Shown here: positions 46,055 to 57,051 of the stretch, one piece after another
How positions within the stretch are numbered: position 1 is the stretch's first letter
Layout of the letters: each line of letters begins with the position of its first letter
Origin: an uncultured Methylobacillus sp.
GTDB lineage: Bacteria; Pseudomonadota; Gammaproteobacteria; Burkholderiales; Methylophilaceae
Reading direction: 5' to 3'
DNA: 64,000 nucleotides
Assembly (NCBI GenBank): GCA_946478865.1
Contig: CAMLDO010000006.1
Span: 32,159 to 96,158 of the forward strand
Program-made: the position numbers and the translations under genes
The notes under the pieces: generated by a model
What the model was told of the DNA's origin: nothing
Databases searched by the model: none
Seen by the model: the letters and a program-made list of their open reading frames with translations, nothing else

Positions 46055-48097
46055 ATGCCGACGCGAAACCCCAATGAATCGCGCCGGAAATCCATTTTTC
46101 TCCGGTTAGCCCTGGTCATACCGCTGCTGTTGATTGCAGCGGTCGCCATCTGCGAACTGCTGGGCTGGCCGTTCCTGCGCCGGCCGTTCGAGCACTTCGC
46201 GGGCGAACAACTGCAACGCGAAGTGCGCATCGCGGAACCGTTCCGGCTGCGACTGATTGGCGGGGTGAAGCTGGATGTTGGCGGCTTGTGGATTTCCGCA
46301 CCACCCGAATTCGGCGTGCCCCACCTGCTCAATACCCGCCACGCGCATATCGAACTGCGTTACGCCGATCTTTACCGCTTCAAGCGCTATGATGTTCTGC
46401 GCATCAAGGCGCTGGAGGTGGACCGCATCGACGGGCGGCTCGTGCGCAACGCCGAGGGCAAGGCCACCTGGCATTTCCGGGAAGATACCAATGACTCGCG
46501 CAAGCCTTTCCCCGTGATCGAAAAGCTCATCGCCACGCAGGGTTACGGAGAAATCCGGGATGCCATTACCGAAGCCGACCTCAAGCTCGATTTCGGCACT
46601 GCCGAAGGCAGCCAGAATCGTGATTCGGACTCCCACATCCATGCGGTAGGCACTTATCGCCAGAAACCGCTGGAAGCCACGCTTGCCACCGACGGTTTCC
46701 TGCCCATCGCGACGCAGGACAAATCCGCCCCGCCGATGCGTTCCAAAGGTTCGGCGGATTACGCCGGCCTACACCTCGATTTCGACGGTTCGGTATCGGA
46801 CTTGCTGGGTCGGCAGAACATCGACGGCAGTTTTGTCGCACGCGGCCCTTCGCTCAGCATCCTCGGCAACTTCACGCACAGCGTGCTGCCAGTGACGGAC
46901 AAATTCATGCTGCGCGGCAAGGTCAGGAAAAACGACGAAGTGTGGAACGTCGACGTCAGCAAGGCGCGCATCGGGGAAAGCGATCTTTCCGGGAGCTTCC
47001 GCTACGACCCGCGCCCCGAGCGGCCGTCGCTCACGGGCACGCTGCTGGGCTCCAGGCTTTACATTTCCGACCTGTTCCCCGCATTCGGTACCCGCACCGG
47101 CGAAGGCAAGGTAGTAAAACCGCCGCGCGGCAAGATCCTCGCGGACCGGCCGCTCGACCTGCCTTCGCTTAACAAGATGGACGCGGATATCGTCGTGAAA
47201 CTGGATTACGTCGACCTCGGCCGCCTGTTCGCCCGCCCCATCAGCCCGTTCCATGCCACGCTGACGATGGACAAGGGCAAGCTGGCGCTCGCGAAGATTG
47301 CCGCAAGCGTTTCAGGCGGATCGCTCGCGGGGCTGATTTCGATCGATGCGCATCAGGAAGGAAAGCAGCCCGCGAAAACGCCGCCGCAATGGCGTATCGA
47401 CCTGACGTGGAAAGACATCGACCTCGAAAAATGGCTGCAAGTCAGCCAGGAACGCAAACGCGAAGCACGCCGACAGGGTGAAAAGGAAGTGCCGCCCGCT
47501 TACGTGACCGGAACCTTCCTCGGCCGCACCAAGCTCTCGGGGCACGGCAATTCGACCGGCGAACTGTTGCGCACACTGGATGGCGACATGGCGATGGCTG
47601 TACGCAACGGCACCATTTCGCACCTGCTCATCGAGCTTATGGGTATCGATCTCGCCCAAAGCCTGGGCATCCTGATCAAGGGCGACGAATCGCTGCCCAT
47701 GCAATGCTCCGTCATGCAACTCGACGCCAAAAACGGCATGCTGACGCCGCAAGTGGCCTTGGTGGATACCAATGTCACGCTGGTCCTGATAGACGGCCGC
47801 GTCAACCTGCCCGACGAAGAGCTTAATTTGCGGCTGACCGCCAAGCCCAAGAACGTTTCCCCTTTTACCCTGCGTTCGCCCATCCGCGTCAGCGGTACAT
47901 TTGTCGACCCCAAGGTCCGACCGGAAGGCGGCCCGATCGCTGCACGCGTGGCTGGCAGCGTTGCACTCGCCTTCATCAACCCGCTGGCCGCACTGCTGCC
48001 TTTTGTCGATCTCGGCAGTACAGGCGATACGCCCTCTCCCTGCCGGAAAACCCTGTCCGGCTTCGGCGCTACGGCAGGCCACGCCCCTCGCAAGTAA
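46055..48097 (+). CDS. AsmA-family protein
   Basis: A 680-residue protein with one N-terminal membrane anchor (about residues 16-35) and a long repetitive beta-strand body. The N-terminal segment (FAGEQLQREVRIAEPFRLRL) and the C-terminal DGRVNLPDEELNLRLTAKPK motif are typical of AsmA/YhdP-like proteins, which bridge the periplasm and are linked to phospholipid transport and outer-membrane integrity. The start is the ATG at 46055; an upstream TTG is less likely. Confidence 0.85.
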   Translation: MPTRNPNESRRKSIFLRLALVIPLLLIAAVAICELLGWPFLRRPFEHFAGEQLQREVRIAEPFRLRLIGGVKLDVGGLWISAPPEFGVPHLLNTRHAHIELRYADLYRFKRYDVLRIKALEVDRIDGRLVRNAEGKATWHFREDTNDSRKPFPVIEKLIATQGYGEIRDAITEADLKLDFGTAEGSQNRDSDSHIHAVGTYRQKPLEATLATDGFLPIATQDKSAPPMRSKGSADYAGLHLDFDGSVSDLLGRQNIDGSFVARGPSLSILGNFTHSVLPVTDKFMLRGKVRKNDEVWNVDVSKARIGESDLSGSFRYDPRPERPSLTGTLLGSRLYISDLFPAFGTRTGEGKVVKPPRGKILADRPLDLPSLNKMDADIVVKLDYVDLGRLFARPISPFHATLTMDKGKLALAKIAASVSGGSLAGLISIDAHQEGKQPAKTPPQWRIDLTWKDIDLEKWLQVSQERKREARRQGEKEVPPAYVTGTFLGRTKLSGHGNSTGELLRTLDGDMAMAVRNGTISHLLIELMGIDLAQSLGILIKGDESLPMQCSVMQLDAKNGMLTPQVALVDTNVTLVLIDGRVNLPDEELNLRLTAKPKNVSPFTLRSPIRVSGTFVDPKVRPEGGPIAARVAGSVALAFINPLAALLPFVDLGSTGDTPSPCRKTLSGFGATAGHAPRK

Positions 48098-48210
48098 TAC
48101 TTGCCGTCCGATAAATCTCTAACTTGTCATGTATAAACAGCACTTTCTTAAAAAAGGTTATACTTAACAAGACAAAAATATCCTTATTTTGGCGCAACGT
48201 CGGAGAAGCG

Positions 48211-49398
48211 ATGCAATTTATCAAATCCGTCTTTCTCGAACCGGCTCAGGCCGTGCTGGGAGATATCTCCCGACAGGAACTGTTGTGGCTGATTCGATCG
48301 CACGGGCATTCGCCTTTGCTGGCCTCACGAAGGGCCTTGGTCATAGCTTCGCGCGTACGCCTGATCAGCCTGATTTTCTTTTTGTGCACGCCCTTGTGGA
48401 TTCCTCTGGACGCGATTTTCCTGCCCAAGGATATATGGGCCAATGTAGCCCTTGCTCATGCCGCAGCCTCCTTGTCCTTTCTGGCATTGACCATCTCAGT
48501 ACGCGGAGTCACCACCTTTCGCAGCGCATTGGCCCATATGATGGCCATGCTGTTAATCCCTACCGTTTTCTATTCCTTCGTGTACGTCTATCTCGCCAAT
48601 GAACACATGAGCTGGATCGCGACAAATTTCGCGATGGGATACACCATCCTCCCCTTCATCGTCGTCGCAGGCATCGGCATCTTTCCGCTGACGCTGGTCG
48701 AAAGCATGCTGGTCACGATCCCGATCCTGCTCGCACAAGTCCTGGCTACGGGATTGCAGCTTCCAGTATTCAACTGGCCGTCGTTCATCGGTTCGCTCTG
48801 GTTGCTGGTGCTGATCGCGGGCGTTTCGACGCTAGCCTGCTGCTCGCAGCTTGCGCTGATGGTGCTGCTGGTTCGCGAAAACATCCGGGACTCCCTGACC
48901 AAATGCTTCTCGCGCGCCAGCGGGCAGGAGTTGCTGCAATTCCAGTTCGAGCTGGCGAAACGGAACCATGCCCCGCTCTCCGTAGCCTTCCTCGATCTGG
49001 ATCACTTCAAATCCATCAACGACACCTACGGTCATGAAGCAGGCGATCAAGCCATCCAGAGCGCAGCCAATACCATTCAGCAGCACTTGCGGGCAAGCGA
49101 CCTGCTGATGCGCTGGGGCGGAGAAGAATTCGTCATCGTGCTGCCGGAAACCAGCGCCTCCGAAGCGCAGCTTGCGCTCCAACGCATTACAAAATCAGGA
49201 TTCGGCCATCGACCAGATGGCCGTACCTTGACCGCAAGCATCGGGTTTGCCGAACGCGAGGCAGATCAGGCGACAACATGGGAATCCTTGATCGAATTGT
49301 CGGACAGCCGCATGTACCTTGCCAAGGAAAGCGGCCGCAACCGGATGATAGGCACCCCCGCAGAATCACATCAGCCTCAGCCCATGCCGGTACATTGA
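48211..49398 (+). CDS. Membrane-bound diguanylate cyclase
   Basis: A 395-residue protein with about six transmembrane helices (residues 50-220) and a GGDEF domain. The active site is GGEEF (303-307) and the inhibitory RxxD is RASD (294-297), so it is likely active. The membrane part differs from the cyclase at 33.9 kb, so the two may sense different inputs. ATG 48211 follows GGAGAAGC. The 110 bp upstream are AT-rich (TTAAAAAAGGTTATACTTAAC, with TATACT at 48159 as a possible -10). Confidence 0.9.
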   Translation: MQFIKSVFLEPAQAVLGDISRQELLWLIRSHGHSPLLASRRALVIASRVRLISLIFFLCTPLWIPLDAIFLPKDIWANVALAHAAASLSFLALTISVRGVTTFRSALAHMMAMLLIPTVFYSFVYVYLANEHMSWIATNFAMGYTILPFIVVAGIGIFPLTLVESMLVTIPILLAQVLATGLQLPVFNWPSFIGSLWLLVLIAGVSTLACCSQLALMVLLVRENIRDSLTKCFSRASGQELLQFQFELAKRNHAPLSVAFLDLDHFKSINDTYGHEAGDQAIQSAANTIQQHLRASDLLMRWGGEEFVIVLPETSASEAQLALQRITKSGFGHRPDGRTLTASIGFAEREADQATTWESLIELSDSRMYLAKESGRNRMIGTPAESHQPQPMPVH

Positions 49399-49442
49399 CG
49401 CATGGGCCGGCAAGGTGGCACGGCACGCGGTAAAATGCCGGC

Positions 49443-51347
49443 ATGCCTTACATTACGCTTGAAAACGCCAGCCTGGCTTACGGCCTCACCCCACTCCTCG
49501 ACCATGCCGACTTTCAGCTCGATCCCGGCGACCGCGTCGGCCTGATCGGTCGCAACGGCACCGGAAAATCCAGCCTGCTCAAGGCCATTGCCGGCGAAAT
49601 CAAACTGGACGATGGCACCGTGTGGCGTCAGCCGGGCGTACGCATCGCCTATGTACCGCAAGAGCCGCCACTGGACCCGGCACATACGGTATTCGAGGCC
49701 GTGGCGGACGGCTTGGGCAACCTGCGCCAGATCCTGCTCGATTATCACGCCGTATCGCACGCCATGAGCGATCCTGGCGCCGATACCGAGGCGCTGCTGG
49801 AACGCATGCAGCAATTGCAGCATGAATTGGAAGCGCAGGACGGTTGGCAGGTGCAGGCACGCGTGGAAACCGTGCTGTCGCGCCTCAGCCTGCCAGCGGA
49901 TACACCAGTCAGCACGCTTTCCGGCGGCTGGCGCAAGCGCGTCGCCCTCGCTCGGGCGCTGGTCGCGGCGCCGGAAATCCTGCTCATGGACGAGCCCACC
50001 AACCACCTCGACTTCGCTGCGATCGAATGGCTGGAGGACATGCTGCTCGACTTCAAGGGCGCACTGCTGTTCATCACCCATGACCGCCGCTTCCTCGACC
50101 GCCTCGCGACCCGCATCGTCGAACTGGATCGCGGACACATCAGTGAATTCAAGGGCAATTTCAGCCAGTACCAGATCAAGAAAGCCGAACTGCTCGAAGT
50201 AGAGGCGCAGCAGAACGCCAAATTCGACAAATTCCTCGCGCAGGAAGAAGTCTGGATTCGCAAAGGCGTGGAAGCGCGCCGCACGCGTAACGAAGGCCGG
50301 GTGCGGCGGTTGGAGCGATTGCGGGTAGAACGCGCCGCACGTCGCGACCGGCAAGGTACGGTCAAGCTCGCGCTGGATGCGGGCGAGCGCTCCGGCAAGC
50401 TGGTGGCCGAACTGGATCACGTGAGCAAATCCTTCGGCGACAAGGCCGTGATCCGCGACTTCTCGACGCGCATCCTCCGTGGCGACCGCATCGGCCTGCT
50501 CGGCCCCAACGGCGCGGGCAAATCCACGCTGCTCAAACTGATTCTGGGCGAACTGGAACCCGACAGCGGCGAAGTCAAGCGCGGCACCAACCTCAACATC
50601 GCCTATTTCGACCAGATGCGCGAACAGCTCGACGACGAAGCCACGCTGGCCGATACCATCAGCCCCGGTTCGGATTTCGTCGAGATCGGCAACGAACGCA
50701 AGCACGTCATCAGCTACCTCGAGGATTTCCTCTTTCCGCCGCAACGCGCCCGCGCCCCGGTCAAAATGCTTTCCGGCGGAGAGCGCAATCGCCTTCTGCT
50801 GGCGCGCCTGTTCGCGCGGCCGGCCAATGTGCTGGTACTGGACGAGCCCACCAATGATCTCGACATCGATACGCTGGAACTGCTGGAGGAACTGCTGCAG
50901 GACTTCGCGGGAACACTGTTTCTGGTCAGCCACGACCGCGCTTTCCTCGAAAACACCGTGACTCAGGTGATTGCCTTCGAAGGCAACGGCACCCTGACGG
51001 AATTCGGCGGCGGCTATGACGATTGGCAGCGTTTCACCGCGCAGCGCACTGCCGAGGCTCAGGCCGAAAAGGCCAAGACGGCAACGTCAGCACCGAAGGC
51101 CGCCCCGACCAAGCCAATCTCGAGCAAGCTGGGCTTCAAGGAGACGCAAGAGCTGGCGGCGCTTCCGGACAAAATCGAAGCGATGGAACACGAGCAAAAT
51201 GCTATCAATACTGAATTGGCAGACGGTGAAATCTACCGCCGCGATCCGGCCCGCGTAAAGCTGCTGCAGGCCCGGCTCGCGGCGCTCGATACCGAGCTGG
51301 AACAGGCCATGCTGCGCTGGGAAGAACTCGAATCGCGCCGGGGATGA
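49443..51347 (+). CDS. uup: ABC-F ATPase Uup
   Basis: A 634-residue soluble ABC-F protein. Domain 1 has GRNGTGKSS (36-44), LSGGWRKR and DEPTNHLD; domain 2 has [17 protein letters not shown] and DEPTNDLD. The C-terminal domain after about residue 540 is a basic coiled coil ([21 protein letters not shown]) characteristic of Uup, which binds branched DNA and ribosomes. It starts 44 bp after the cyclase stop. Confidence 0.93.
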   Translation: MPYITLENASLAYGLTPLLDHADFQLDPGDRVGLIGRNGTGKSSLLKAIAGEIKLDDGTVWRQPGVRIAYVPQEPPLDPAHTVFEAVADGLGNLRQILLDYHAVSHAMSDPGADTEALLERMQQLQHELEAQDGWQVQARVETVLSRLSLPADTPVSTLSGGWRKRVALARALVAAPEILLMDEPTNHLDFAAIEWLEDMLLDFKGALLFITHDRRFLDRLATRIVELDRGHISEFKGNFSQYQIKKAELLEVEAQQNAKFDKFLAQEEVWIRKGVEARRTRNEGRVRRLERLRVERAARRDRQGTVKLALDAGERSGKLVAELDHVSKSFGDKAVIRDFSTRILRGDRIGLLGPNGAGKSTLLKLILGELEPDSGEVKRGTNLNIAYFDQMREQLDDEATLADTISPGSDFVEIGNERKHVISYLEDFLFPPQRARAPVKMLSGGERNRLLLARLFARPANVLVLDEPTNDLDIDTLELLEELLQDFAGTLFLVSHDRAFLENTVTQVIAFEGNGTLTEFGGGYDDWQRFTAQRTAEAQAEKAKTATSAPKAAPTKPISSKLGFKETQELAALPDKIEAMEHEQNAINTELADGEIYRRDPARVKLLQARLAALDTELEQAMLRWEELESRRG

Positions 51348-51466
51348 CGGCGACTTGAAATAATTGGCGCAGCCGCTTGTTTTTTCGACAGAAAGAGCGC
51401 ATCGACGCGCCCATGCCATGCTAGAATCGGCGACGCCATTCCGCATAGGCATTTACGAGGATCGCT

Positions 51467-53647
51467 ATGACCGCCAACGCAGAGACAACGACTAAAAAAC
51501 AGGCGTGGGACATTCCCAAGGAGGCATTGCTTCCAGATGATCCCCTGGCGAATTGCCTGGTGCTGCTGACCCGCATGCAGCACCGCCCCTTCTCGCTGCA
51601 ATCGCTGACGGCCGGCCTCCCGCTGGTTTCCTCCCGACTCACTCCCGAATTGTTTGTCCGCGCGGCCGCACGCGCAGATATCAGCGCGCACATTCTCAAG
51701 CGCAAGCTCGACAGCATCAGCAACTTGACCTTACCTGCCGTACTGCTGCTGGAAGACGGTCAGGCCTGCCTGCTGCTGGAAAAGCATGCGAATGACATGG
51801 TCAAAGTAGTGTTCCCGGAAGCAGGTGCCGGTGAAGCCGAAGTGGCGCTCAAGGATCTGGAAGAACGTTATTCGGGATTCGCCATTTTCGTAAAACCGGC
51901 CTTCCGCTTCGACAAACGTGCCGAAGCCAGCTTCATACCCAAGCCCAAGCACTGGTTCTGGGACACGGTGAAAATGGCTTGGCCGATCTACAGCGAAGTG
52001 CTGGTCGCTTCCCTGCTGATCAACCTGTTCGCTCTCGTGATGCCGCTGTTCATCATGAACGTGTACGACCGCGTGGTGCCGAACAACACCATCGAAACGC
52101 TATGGGTGCTCGCGATCGGCGTCGGCGTGGTCTATATCTTCGACTTCATCATGCGCGGCCTGCGCGGCTATTTCATCGATATCGCCGGCAAGAAGATCGA
52201 CGTCATCCTGTCGTCCAACATCTTCGAAAAAGTCATGGGCATTCGCATGGAAGCCCGGCCGCCTTCCGTCGGTGCATTTGCGAGCAGCCTGCAGGAGTTC
52301 GAGTCCTTCCGCGAATTCATCACCTCGGCCACTATCACCACCTTGGTCGACCTGCCCTTCCTGATCCTGTTCCTGGTGCTGATCTGGTGGATCGGTGGCA
52401 TGGCAGCGATTCCGGCCATCGTGGCGGTCCCGCTGATTTTGCTGTCGTCCTTCCTGCTGCAAAAACCGCTCGCCGCCGTGATCAGCGAAACCTTCCGCAC
52501 CTCCTCGCAACGGCAGTCCACGCTGATTGAAAGTCTGACCGGGCTGGAAACCCTCAAAGCAATCGGCGCCGAAGGCCCGATGCAACGCCGCTGGGAGCAG
52601 CTTATCGGCCATCTTGGCAAGTTGAGCCTCAAGGCGCGCTTGCTGTCTGCAGCCAACGTCAATACCGCCACGTTCCTGCAACAGATGGCGAGCGTCGGCG
52701 TCGTCATCGTCGGCGTTTACCTGATTTCCGAACGCGAGCTTTCCGTCGGCGCGCTGGTAGCCTGCACCATGCTGACCGGACGTGCATTAGCCCCGTTGTC
52801 GCAGGTCGCCGGCCTGATCACGCGCTACCACCATGCGCGTGCCGCACTGGATGGCATCAATCGCATGATGGCGCTGCCGGTCGAACGCGAACAGGGCAAA
52901 AGCTTTGTGCACCGCCCCACGTTCAAGGGCACCATCGAGTTCAAGGATGTCTCCTTCAACTATCCGGAACAACCGATTGCCGCGCTGCAAAACATTTCCT
53001 TCCGCATCGCAGCCGGCGAACGCGTCGGCATCATCGGGCGCATCGGATCCGGCAAAACCACGCTGGAAAAACTCATCATGGGCCTCTACCAGCCGACCTC
53101 AGGCTCGGTCTGGATCGACGGCGTGGACTCGCAACAGATTGATCCCGCCGACCTGCGCCGCAACATCGCCTATGTACCCCAGGATGCGATGCTGTTCTAT
53201 GGTACCGTGCGCAACAACATCGTGTTCGGCGCACCTTACGTGGATGATCGCGCCATGCTGCAAGCCGCGGAAATCGCCGGCGTCACGGAATTCGTCAATC
53301 GCCATCCGCTCGGCTTCGATATGCCAGTAGGCGAGCGTGGCGAAGGCCTCTCCGGCGGTCAGCGCCAGTCGATCGCCGTTGCGCGCGCCCTGCTGCTCGA
53401 CCCGCCCATGCTGGTTCTGGACGAACCCAGCAACTCTCTGGACAATCGTTCGGAAGAAAACCTGAAAGCGCGCCTCAGCCAGCATCTGGAACACAAGACC
53501 CTGCTGCTGGTCACGCATCGGGCTTCGATGCTGTCGCTGGTCACGCGCCTGATCGTGGTGGATGGCGGCCGCATCATCGCGGACGGCCCGAAGGAACAAG
53601 TACTGGAAGCGCTTTCTGGAGGCAAACTGCATGTTGCAAAAAATTAA
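51467..53647 (+). CDS. lapB: Type I secretion ABC transporter for Lap adhesins
   Basis: A 726-residue permease/ATPase. The N-terminal 140 residues form a C39-like domain without the catalytic cysteine, as in RTX exporters. Six transmembrane helices span about 165-430. The ATPase has Walker A GRIGSGKTT (524-532), signature LSGGQRQS and Walker B VLDEPSNSLD. With the HlyD-like partner overlapping its end and the TolC-like pore nearby, it should export the two adhesins at 59.5-64 kb. Similarity is to LapB-type transporters. Confidence 0.9.
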   Translation: MTANAETTTKKQAWDIPKEALLPDDPLANCLVLLTRMQHRPFSLQSLTAGLPLVSSRLTPELFVRAAARADISAHILKRKLDSISNLTLPAVLLLEDGQACLLLEKHANDMVKVVFPEAGAGEAEVALKDLEERYSGFAIFVKPAFRFDKRAEASFIPKPKHWFWDTVKMAWPIYSEVLVASLLINLFALVMPLFIMNVYDRVVPNNTIETLWVLAIGVGVVYIFDFIMRGLRGYFIDIAGKKIDVILSSNIFEKVMGIRMEARPPSVGAFASSLQEFESFREFITSATITTLVDLPFLILFLVLIWWIGGMAAIPAIVAVPLILLSSFLLQKPLAAVISETFRTSSQRQSTLIESLTGLETLKAIGAEGPMQRRWEQLIGHLGKLSLKARLLSAANVNTATFLQQMASVGVVIVGVYLISERELSVGALVACTMLTGRALAPLSQVAGLITRYHHARAALDGINRMMALPVEREQGKSFVHRPTFKGTIEFKDVSFNYPEQPIAALQNISFRIAAGERVGIIGRIGSGKTTLEKLIMGLYQPTSGSVWIDGVDSQQIDPADLRRNIAYVPQDAMLFYGTVRNNIVFGAPYVDDRAMLQAAEIAGVTEFVNRHPLGFDMPVGERGEGLSGGQRQSIAVARALLLDPPMLVLDEPSNSLDNRSEENLKARLSQHLEHKTLLLVTHRASMLSLVTRLIVVDGGRIIADGPKEQVLEALSGGKLHVAKN

Positions 53648-55022
53648 AACAATCGCCAAGGACAAGATCCTGCCGGACACCGCCAAGACTTCAGGCGGCG
53701 TTCCCGCCGCCGATATCGAGCTGATGCAGGACAGCACGGCCGCATTGTTCCAGGAAACGCCGCGCTTCGGCTCCTATATCCTGTACGGCCTGATCGCTTT
53801 TATCGTGATCTTCTTCATCTGGGCCTTCTTTGCGAAGATCGACGAAGTAACCGTGGGCGAAGGCAAGGTGATTCCGTCGAGCCAGGTGCAGGTAATCCAG
53901 AACATGGAAGGCGGCATCATCTCCAGCATCCCGGTCAAGGTAGGCGACCTGGTCAAGAAAGGCGACATCATCGTACGCCTCGACGAAACCCGTTTTTCCT
54001 CCTCGCTCGGGGAAACCAAGGCCAAACACGATGCGCTGCTCGCCAAGGTCACACGCCTCAACGCCGAAGCCTCGGGCCGGCCGCTGCAGTTACCTACCGA
54101 CCTCGTAAAATCCAATCCGCAGGTGGCCGAGGACGAACGGCAATTGTTCCTGTCCCGCCAGCGCGAGATGGAAACCTCGGTGAGCGTGCTCAAGCAACAG
54201 GCCAGCCAGAAGCGCCAGGAGTTGCAAGAGACGCAAGCCAAGCTCAAGCAACTGGAACAAAGCTACGGCCTGATCGACAAGGAACTCAAGATCAGCCGCC
54301 CCTTGCAGCAACAGGGTGTGATGTCCGAAGTCGAAATCCTGCGTCTGGAACGTCAGTTGAGCGACCTCAAAGGCGACATGGATGCCACCCGCCTTTCGCT
54401 GCCGCGTTTGGAACAGGCCGCCGCCGAAGCCAATACCAAGGTCGAAGCTGCCTGGGCCAAGTTCCGCTCCGATGCCGCGTCTGAAGCCAGCATCGCCAGC
54501 GCCGAATTGGCCGGTACGAGCGCCAGCAGCGTGGCCGCCGAGGACCGGCTGGCGCGTACCTCCGTCCGCTCCCCGGTAACCGGCCTCATCAAGCAGATCA
54601 AGATCAATACCATCGGCGGCGTATTGCAGCCCGGCATGGAAATCATGGAAGTCGTTCCGCTGGAAGATACGTTCCTCATCGAAACCAAGGTACGCCCGTC
54701 CGATGTAGGCTTCATCCATCCCGGTCAGGAAGCCATGGTCAAGCTGACCGCCTATGACTTTTCCATCTACGGCGGCCTGGAAGCCACTGTGGAAAACATC
54801 AGTGCGGACACCATTACCGAAGACAAGAACGGCAAGAGCGAAAGCTATTATCTGGTTCAGGTTCGCACCAAGAGCGGCACTTTCACCGGTACGCACAAGA
54901 AGCTGCCGATCATCCCCGGCATGGTCTCCACAGTGCATATCAAGACTGGCAAGAAGACCATCCTGCAATATCTGATGAAGCCCGTACTGAAGGCGAAATA
55001 CGATGCTTTGAGAGAAAGGTAA
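53631..55022 (+). CDS. lapC: Type I secretion membrane-fusion protein (HlyD/LapC family)
   Basis: A 463-residue adaptor. One transmembrane segment (about 49-67) follows a short cytoplasmic tail. A lipoyl/barrel-sandwich half (EGGIISSIPVKVGDLVKKGD) comes next, then a long coiled coil (about 170-300) that reaches the outer-membrane pore, and a beta-barrel domain. The true start is ATG 53631, overlapping the transporter gene by 17 bp, with GGAGG 8 bp upstream. Translational coupling with lapB is clear. Confidence 0.9.
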   Translation: MLQKIKTIAKDKILPDTAKTSGGVPAADIELMQDSTAALFQETPRFGSYILYGLIAFIVIFFIWAFFAKIDEVTVGEGKVIPSSQVQVIQNMEGGIISSIPVKVGDLVKKGDIIVRLDETRFSSSLGETKAKHDALLAKVTRLNAEASGRPLQLPTDLVKSNPQVAEDERQLFLSRQREMETSVSVLKQQASQKRQELQETQAKLKQLEQSYGLIDKELKISRPLQQQGVMSEVEILRLERQLSDLKGDMDATRLSLPRLEQAAAEANTKVEAAWAKFRSDAASEASIASAELAGTSASSVAAEDRLARTSVRSPVTGLIKQIKINTIGGVLQPGMEIMEVVPLEDTFLIETKVRPSDVGFIHPGQEAMVKLTAYDFSIYGGLEATVENISADTITEDKNGKSESYYLVQVRTKSGTFTGTHKKLPIIPGMVSTVHIKTGKKTILQYLMKPVLKAKYDALRER

Positions 55023-55040
55023 AGTCCTTTCATACATAAA

Positions 55041-55065
55041 AAAGCCGGCATTGCCGGCTTTTTTA
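55041..55065. terminator. Bidirectional terminator between lapC and lapD
   Basis: AAAGCCGGCA and TGCCGGCTTT form a compact GC-rich hairpin with A/T-runs on both sides. It lies between the converging lapBC and lapD ends and serves both. Confidence 0.9.
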
Positions 55066-55080
55066 TTCGATATGGCAGGA

Positions 55081-57039
55081 TTACCGCTCTTCCGGTCGTC
55101 CCACTCCATAGCCCTGCACGCCATCCACGCCCAGGCTGCTCAACAGATTCAGCTCTTCGTCGGTTTCCACCGAAACCACAAAAACCTTGATCTCCAGGCT
55201 GTGCGCCACCTTGATCACCGACTCGATGAAGAACTGGTTGTCCTTGTTGTTGAGCAGGCCGCGCACGTAGCTGCCGTCGATCTTGATATATTCGAGCTTG
55301 AGCGTGCTGAGATAACCGAAGGACGAGAAGCCACGACCGAAGTGATCAAGCCCCACGCGCGTTCCGTAGGCAGCCACGCGAGCAATGAAATCGCGCAGTG
55401 CATCGACATTCTCAATCATGCCGTACTCGGTCACCTCGATCAGCAGGCGTGAAGCCGCCTCAGGCGCCTTGCCCAGTTCGGTACACAGCCAGTCAACGAA
55501 CTCCTTGTTCTGCAAGCTGGCCGGGAACAGATTGACAGCCACCGGAACGTCGCCGTAGCGTTTTGCGCCAAGGCGGCTCAGCACTTCGGAAATCATGGCG
55601 CGGTCGAAGTCGCCTGCAAGGCGCAGCCGCTTGGCGACTGGCGTATAGACAACAGCAGGGATGACATTGCCCTGATCGTCCGTCAGACGCATCAGGGATT
55701 CGTAATGCAGAACCGTGCTGCGCGCCGCTTCTTCAGCAGCCTTGGCAGGCTGGACCAGGAGCGAAATCCGCTTGCTGGCCAGCGCATCGCGCAGGATATC
55801 GCCCCACTGCGTGGCGGTACGTACCGGAGAGTCTCCAGCGCTCTTGCCCGGGTCGATGAGGCTGACAGCGTTGGGTCCTTGCTGTTGCGCAGCGCGTAGC
55901 GCCATGTCAGCCGCGGAAAGCACTTCGCCATAGCTTTGCCCCGTAAACAAAGTCACGCCAATATGGCCGACCTCTTCCCCGTCAACCAGGCCGCGCTCCT
56001 TGAAGCGCAGCATGGCCTTGGCAAGATTCTGTGCCAGTTCCATCGCATCCGCCTCACCCGCATTGTTCAGGACGATGGCGAAATTAGCACCGGATAGATG
56101 GACGGTGAAATACTCCAGATGGGCTTGCGACTTGCAGATAGCCTCCAGAAACTCTGCGGTGTTCTTGAGCAATTCGTCGCCTGCCTGGAAGCCGCGCTTT
56201 TCGTTGTACTGCTTGAAATCCTTGAGCTCGAGCAGCAGCAGCGCGCCATGTTTTCCGGTCTCGATGAGCTGCTTGAGGTTCATCTCGAAATAGCGACGAT
56301 TAGCCAGTCCAGTCAATGCATCACGATAGTTCTCGGAACGCAGGCGCTCGATGGAGGCAGTCTGCTCGTCGAACATTTCCTTGACTCGTGTACTCATGCG
56401 ATTCATGGCCTCGACCACGCTGCGCAATTCCAGCGTCCAGGGAATCTTCTTCTGTACCGGATATTCGCGGTCGCAAATCGCGCGGGCCTGCATCTCGACG
56501 TCGCGCAACGGGCGCAGGATGAAGTGCAGCGCAACCACGCCAAGCAATACGGTCAGGGTGGACGCCGCGAGGAACCACCAGAAGGACTCCACGGTATTGG
56601 ACCACAGCGCGACATAGGCATAGCCGGGATTGGCCTCGACACGAACCGTGCCGGCCTGCTGCCAGCCGGCCATGATCAGCGCTTCCCCGCGCGGAGTTTG
56701 CAGGGGAACCAGATCGACAAACCATTGCGGCACGTTGCCCAGCTTTACGTCCTGCTTGCGCGACACGAGAGGCTTGCCCTCGATGTCGCTGACGACCACT
56801 TCACGGTAATAACCGCTGTCGGAAACAGCGCTCACCATGCGATCCACCACGGCCATATCCTTGTCGGCCATGGGCGGCGTGAGCGTCAGACCCAGCGATG
56901 TGGCCGTGTCCTGAGAAATGGTGCGGAGCTGATCATTCAGGTAATCGCGCGTGTTGTTGATGCTGAGCAGCAAGGTGCCGACGAACAGCAGTATGAACAG
57001 CGTCACGATCACGATCACCAATTGGCGAAGTAGCGTCAT
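55081..57039 (-). CDS. lapD: c-di-GMP receptor LapD (degenerate GGDEF-EAL)
   Basis: A 652-residue inner-membrane receptor. TM1 (about 6-27) is followed by a periplasmic LapD-type domain with the GWxxxG motif (GWQQAG, W126) that contacts LapG, then TM2 (about 152-172), HAMP, GGDEF-like and EAL-like domains. Both enzyme sites are ruined: the GGDEF loop reads SGANF and the EAL motif reads ESL, with LDHFGRGFSS in place of DDFGTGYSS. This matches a c-di-GMP-binding switch, not an enzyme. It lies 12 bp downstream of lapG. Confidence 0.93.
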   Translation of the reverse strand: MTLLRQLVIVIVTLFILLFVGTLLLSINNTRDYLNDQLRTISQDTATSLGLTLTPPMADKDMAVVDRMVSAVSDSGYYREVVVSDIEGKPLVSRKQDVKLGNVPQWFVDLVPLQTPRGEALIMAGWQQAGTVRVEANPGYAYVALWSNTVESFWWFLAASTLTVLLGVVALHFILRPLRDVEMQARAICDREYPVQKKIPWTLELRSVVEAMNRMSTRVKEMFDEQTASIERLRSENYRDALTGLANRRYFEMNLKQLIETGKHGALLLLELKDFKQYNEKRGFQAGDELLKNTAEFLEAICKSQAHLEYFTVHLSGANFAIVLNNAGEADAMELAQNLAKAMLRFKERGLVDGEEVGHIGVTLFTGQSYGEVLSAADMALRAAQQQGPNAVSLIDPGKSAGDSPVRTATQWGDILRDALASKRISLLVQPAKAAEEAARSTVLHYESLMRLTDDQGNVIPAVVYTPVAKRLRLAGDFDRAMISEVLSRLGAKRYGDVPVAVNLFPASLQNKEFVDWLCTELGKAPEAASRLLIEVTEYGMIENVDALRDFIARVAAYGTRVGLDHFGRGFSSFGYLSTLKLEYIKIDGSYVRGLLNNKDNQFFIESVIKVAHSLEIKVFVVSVETDEELNLLSSLGVDGVQGYGVGRPEER

Positions 57040-57051
57040 TTTGAATCTCCC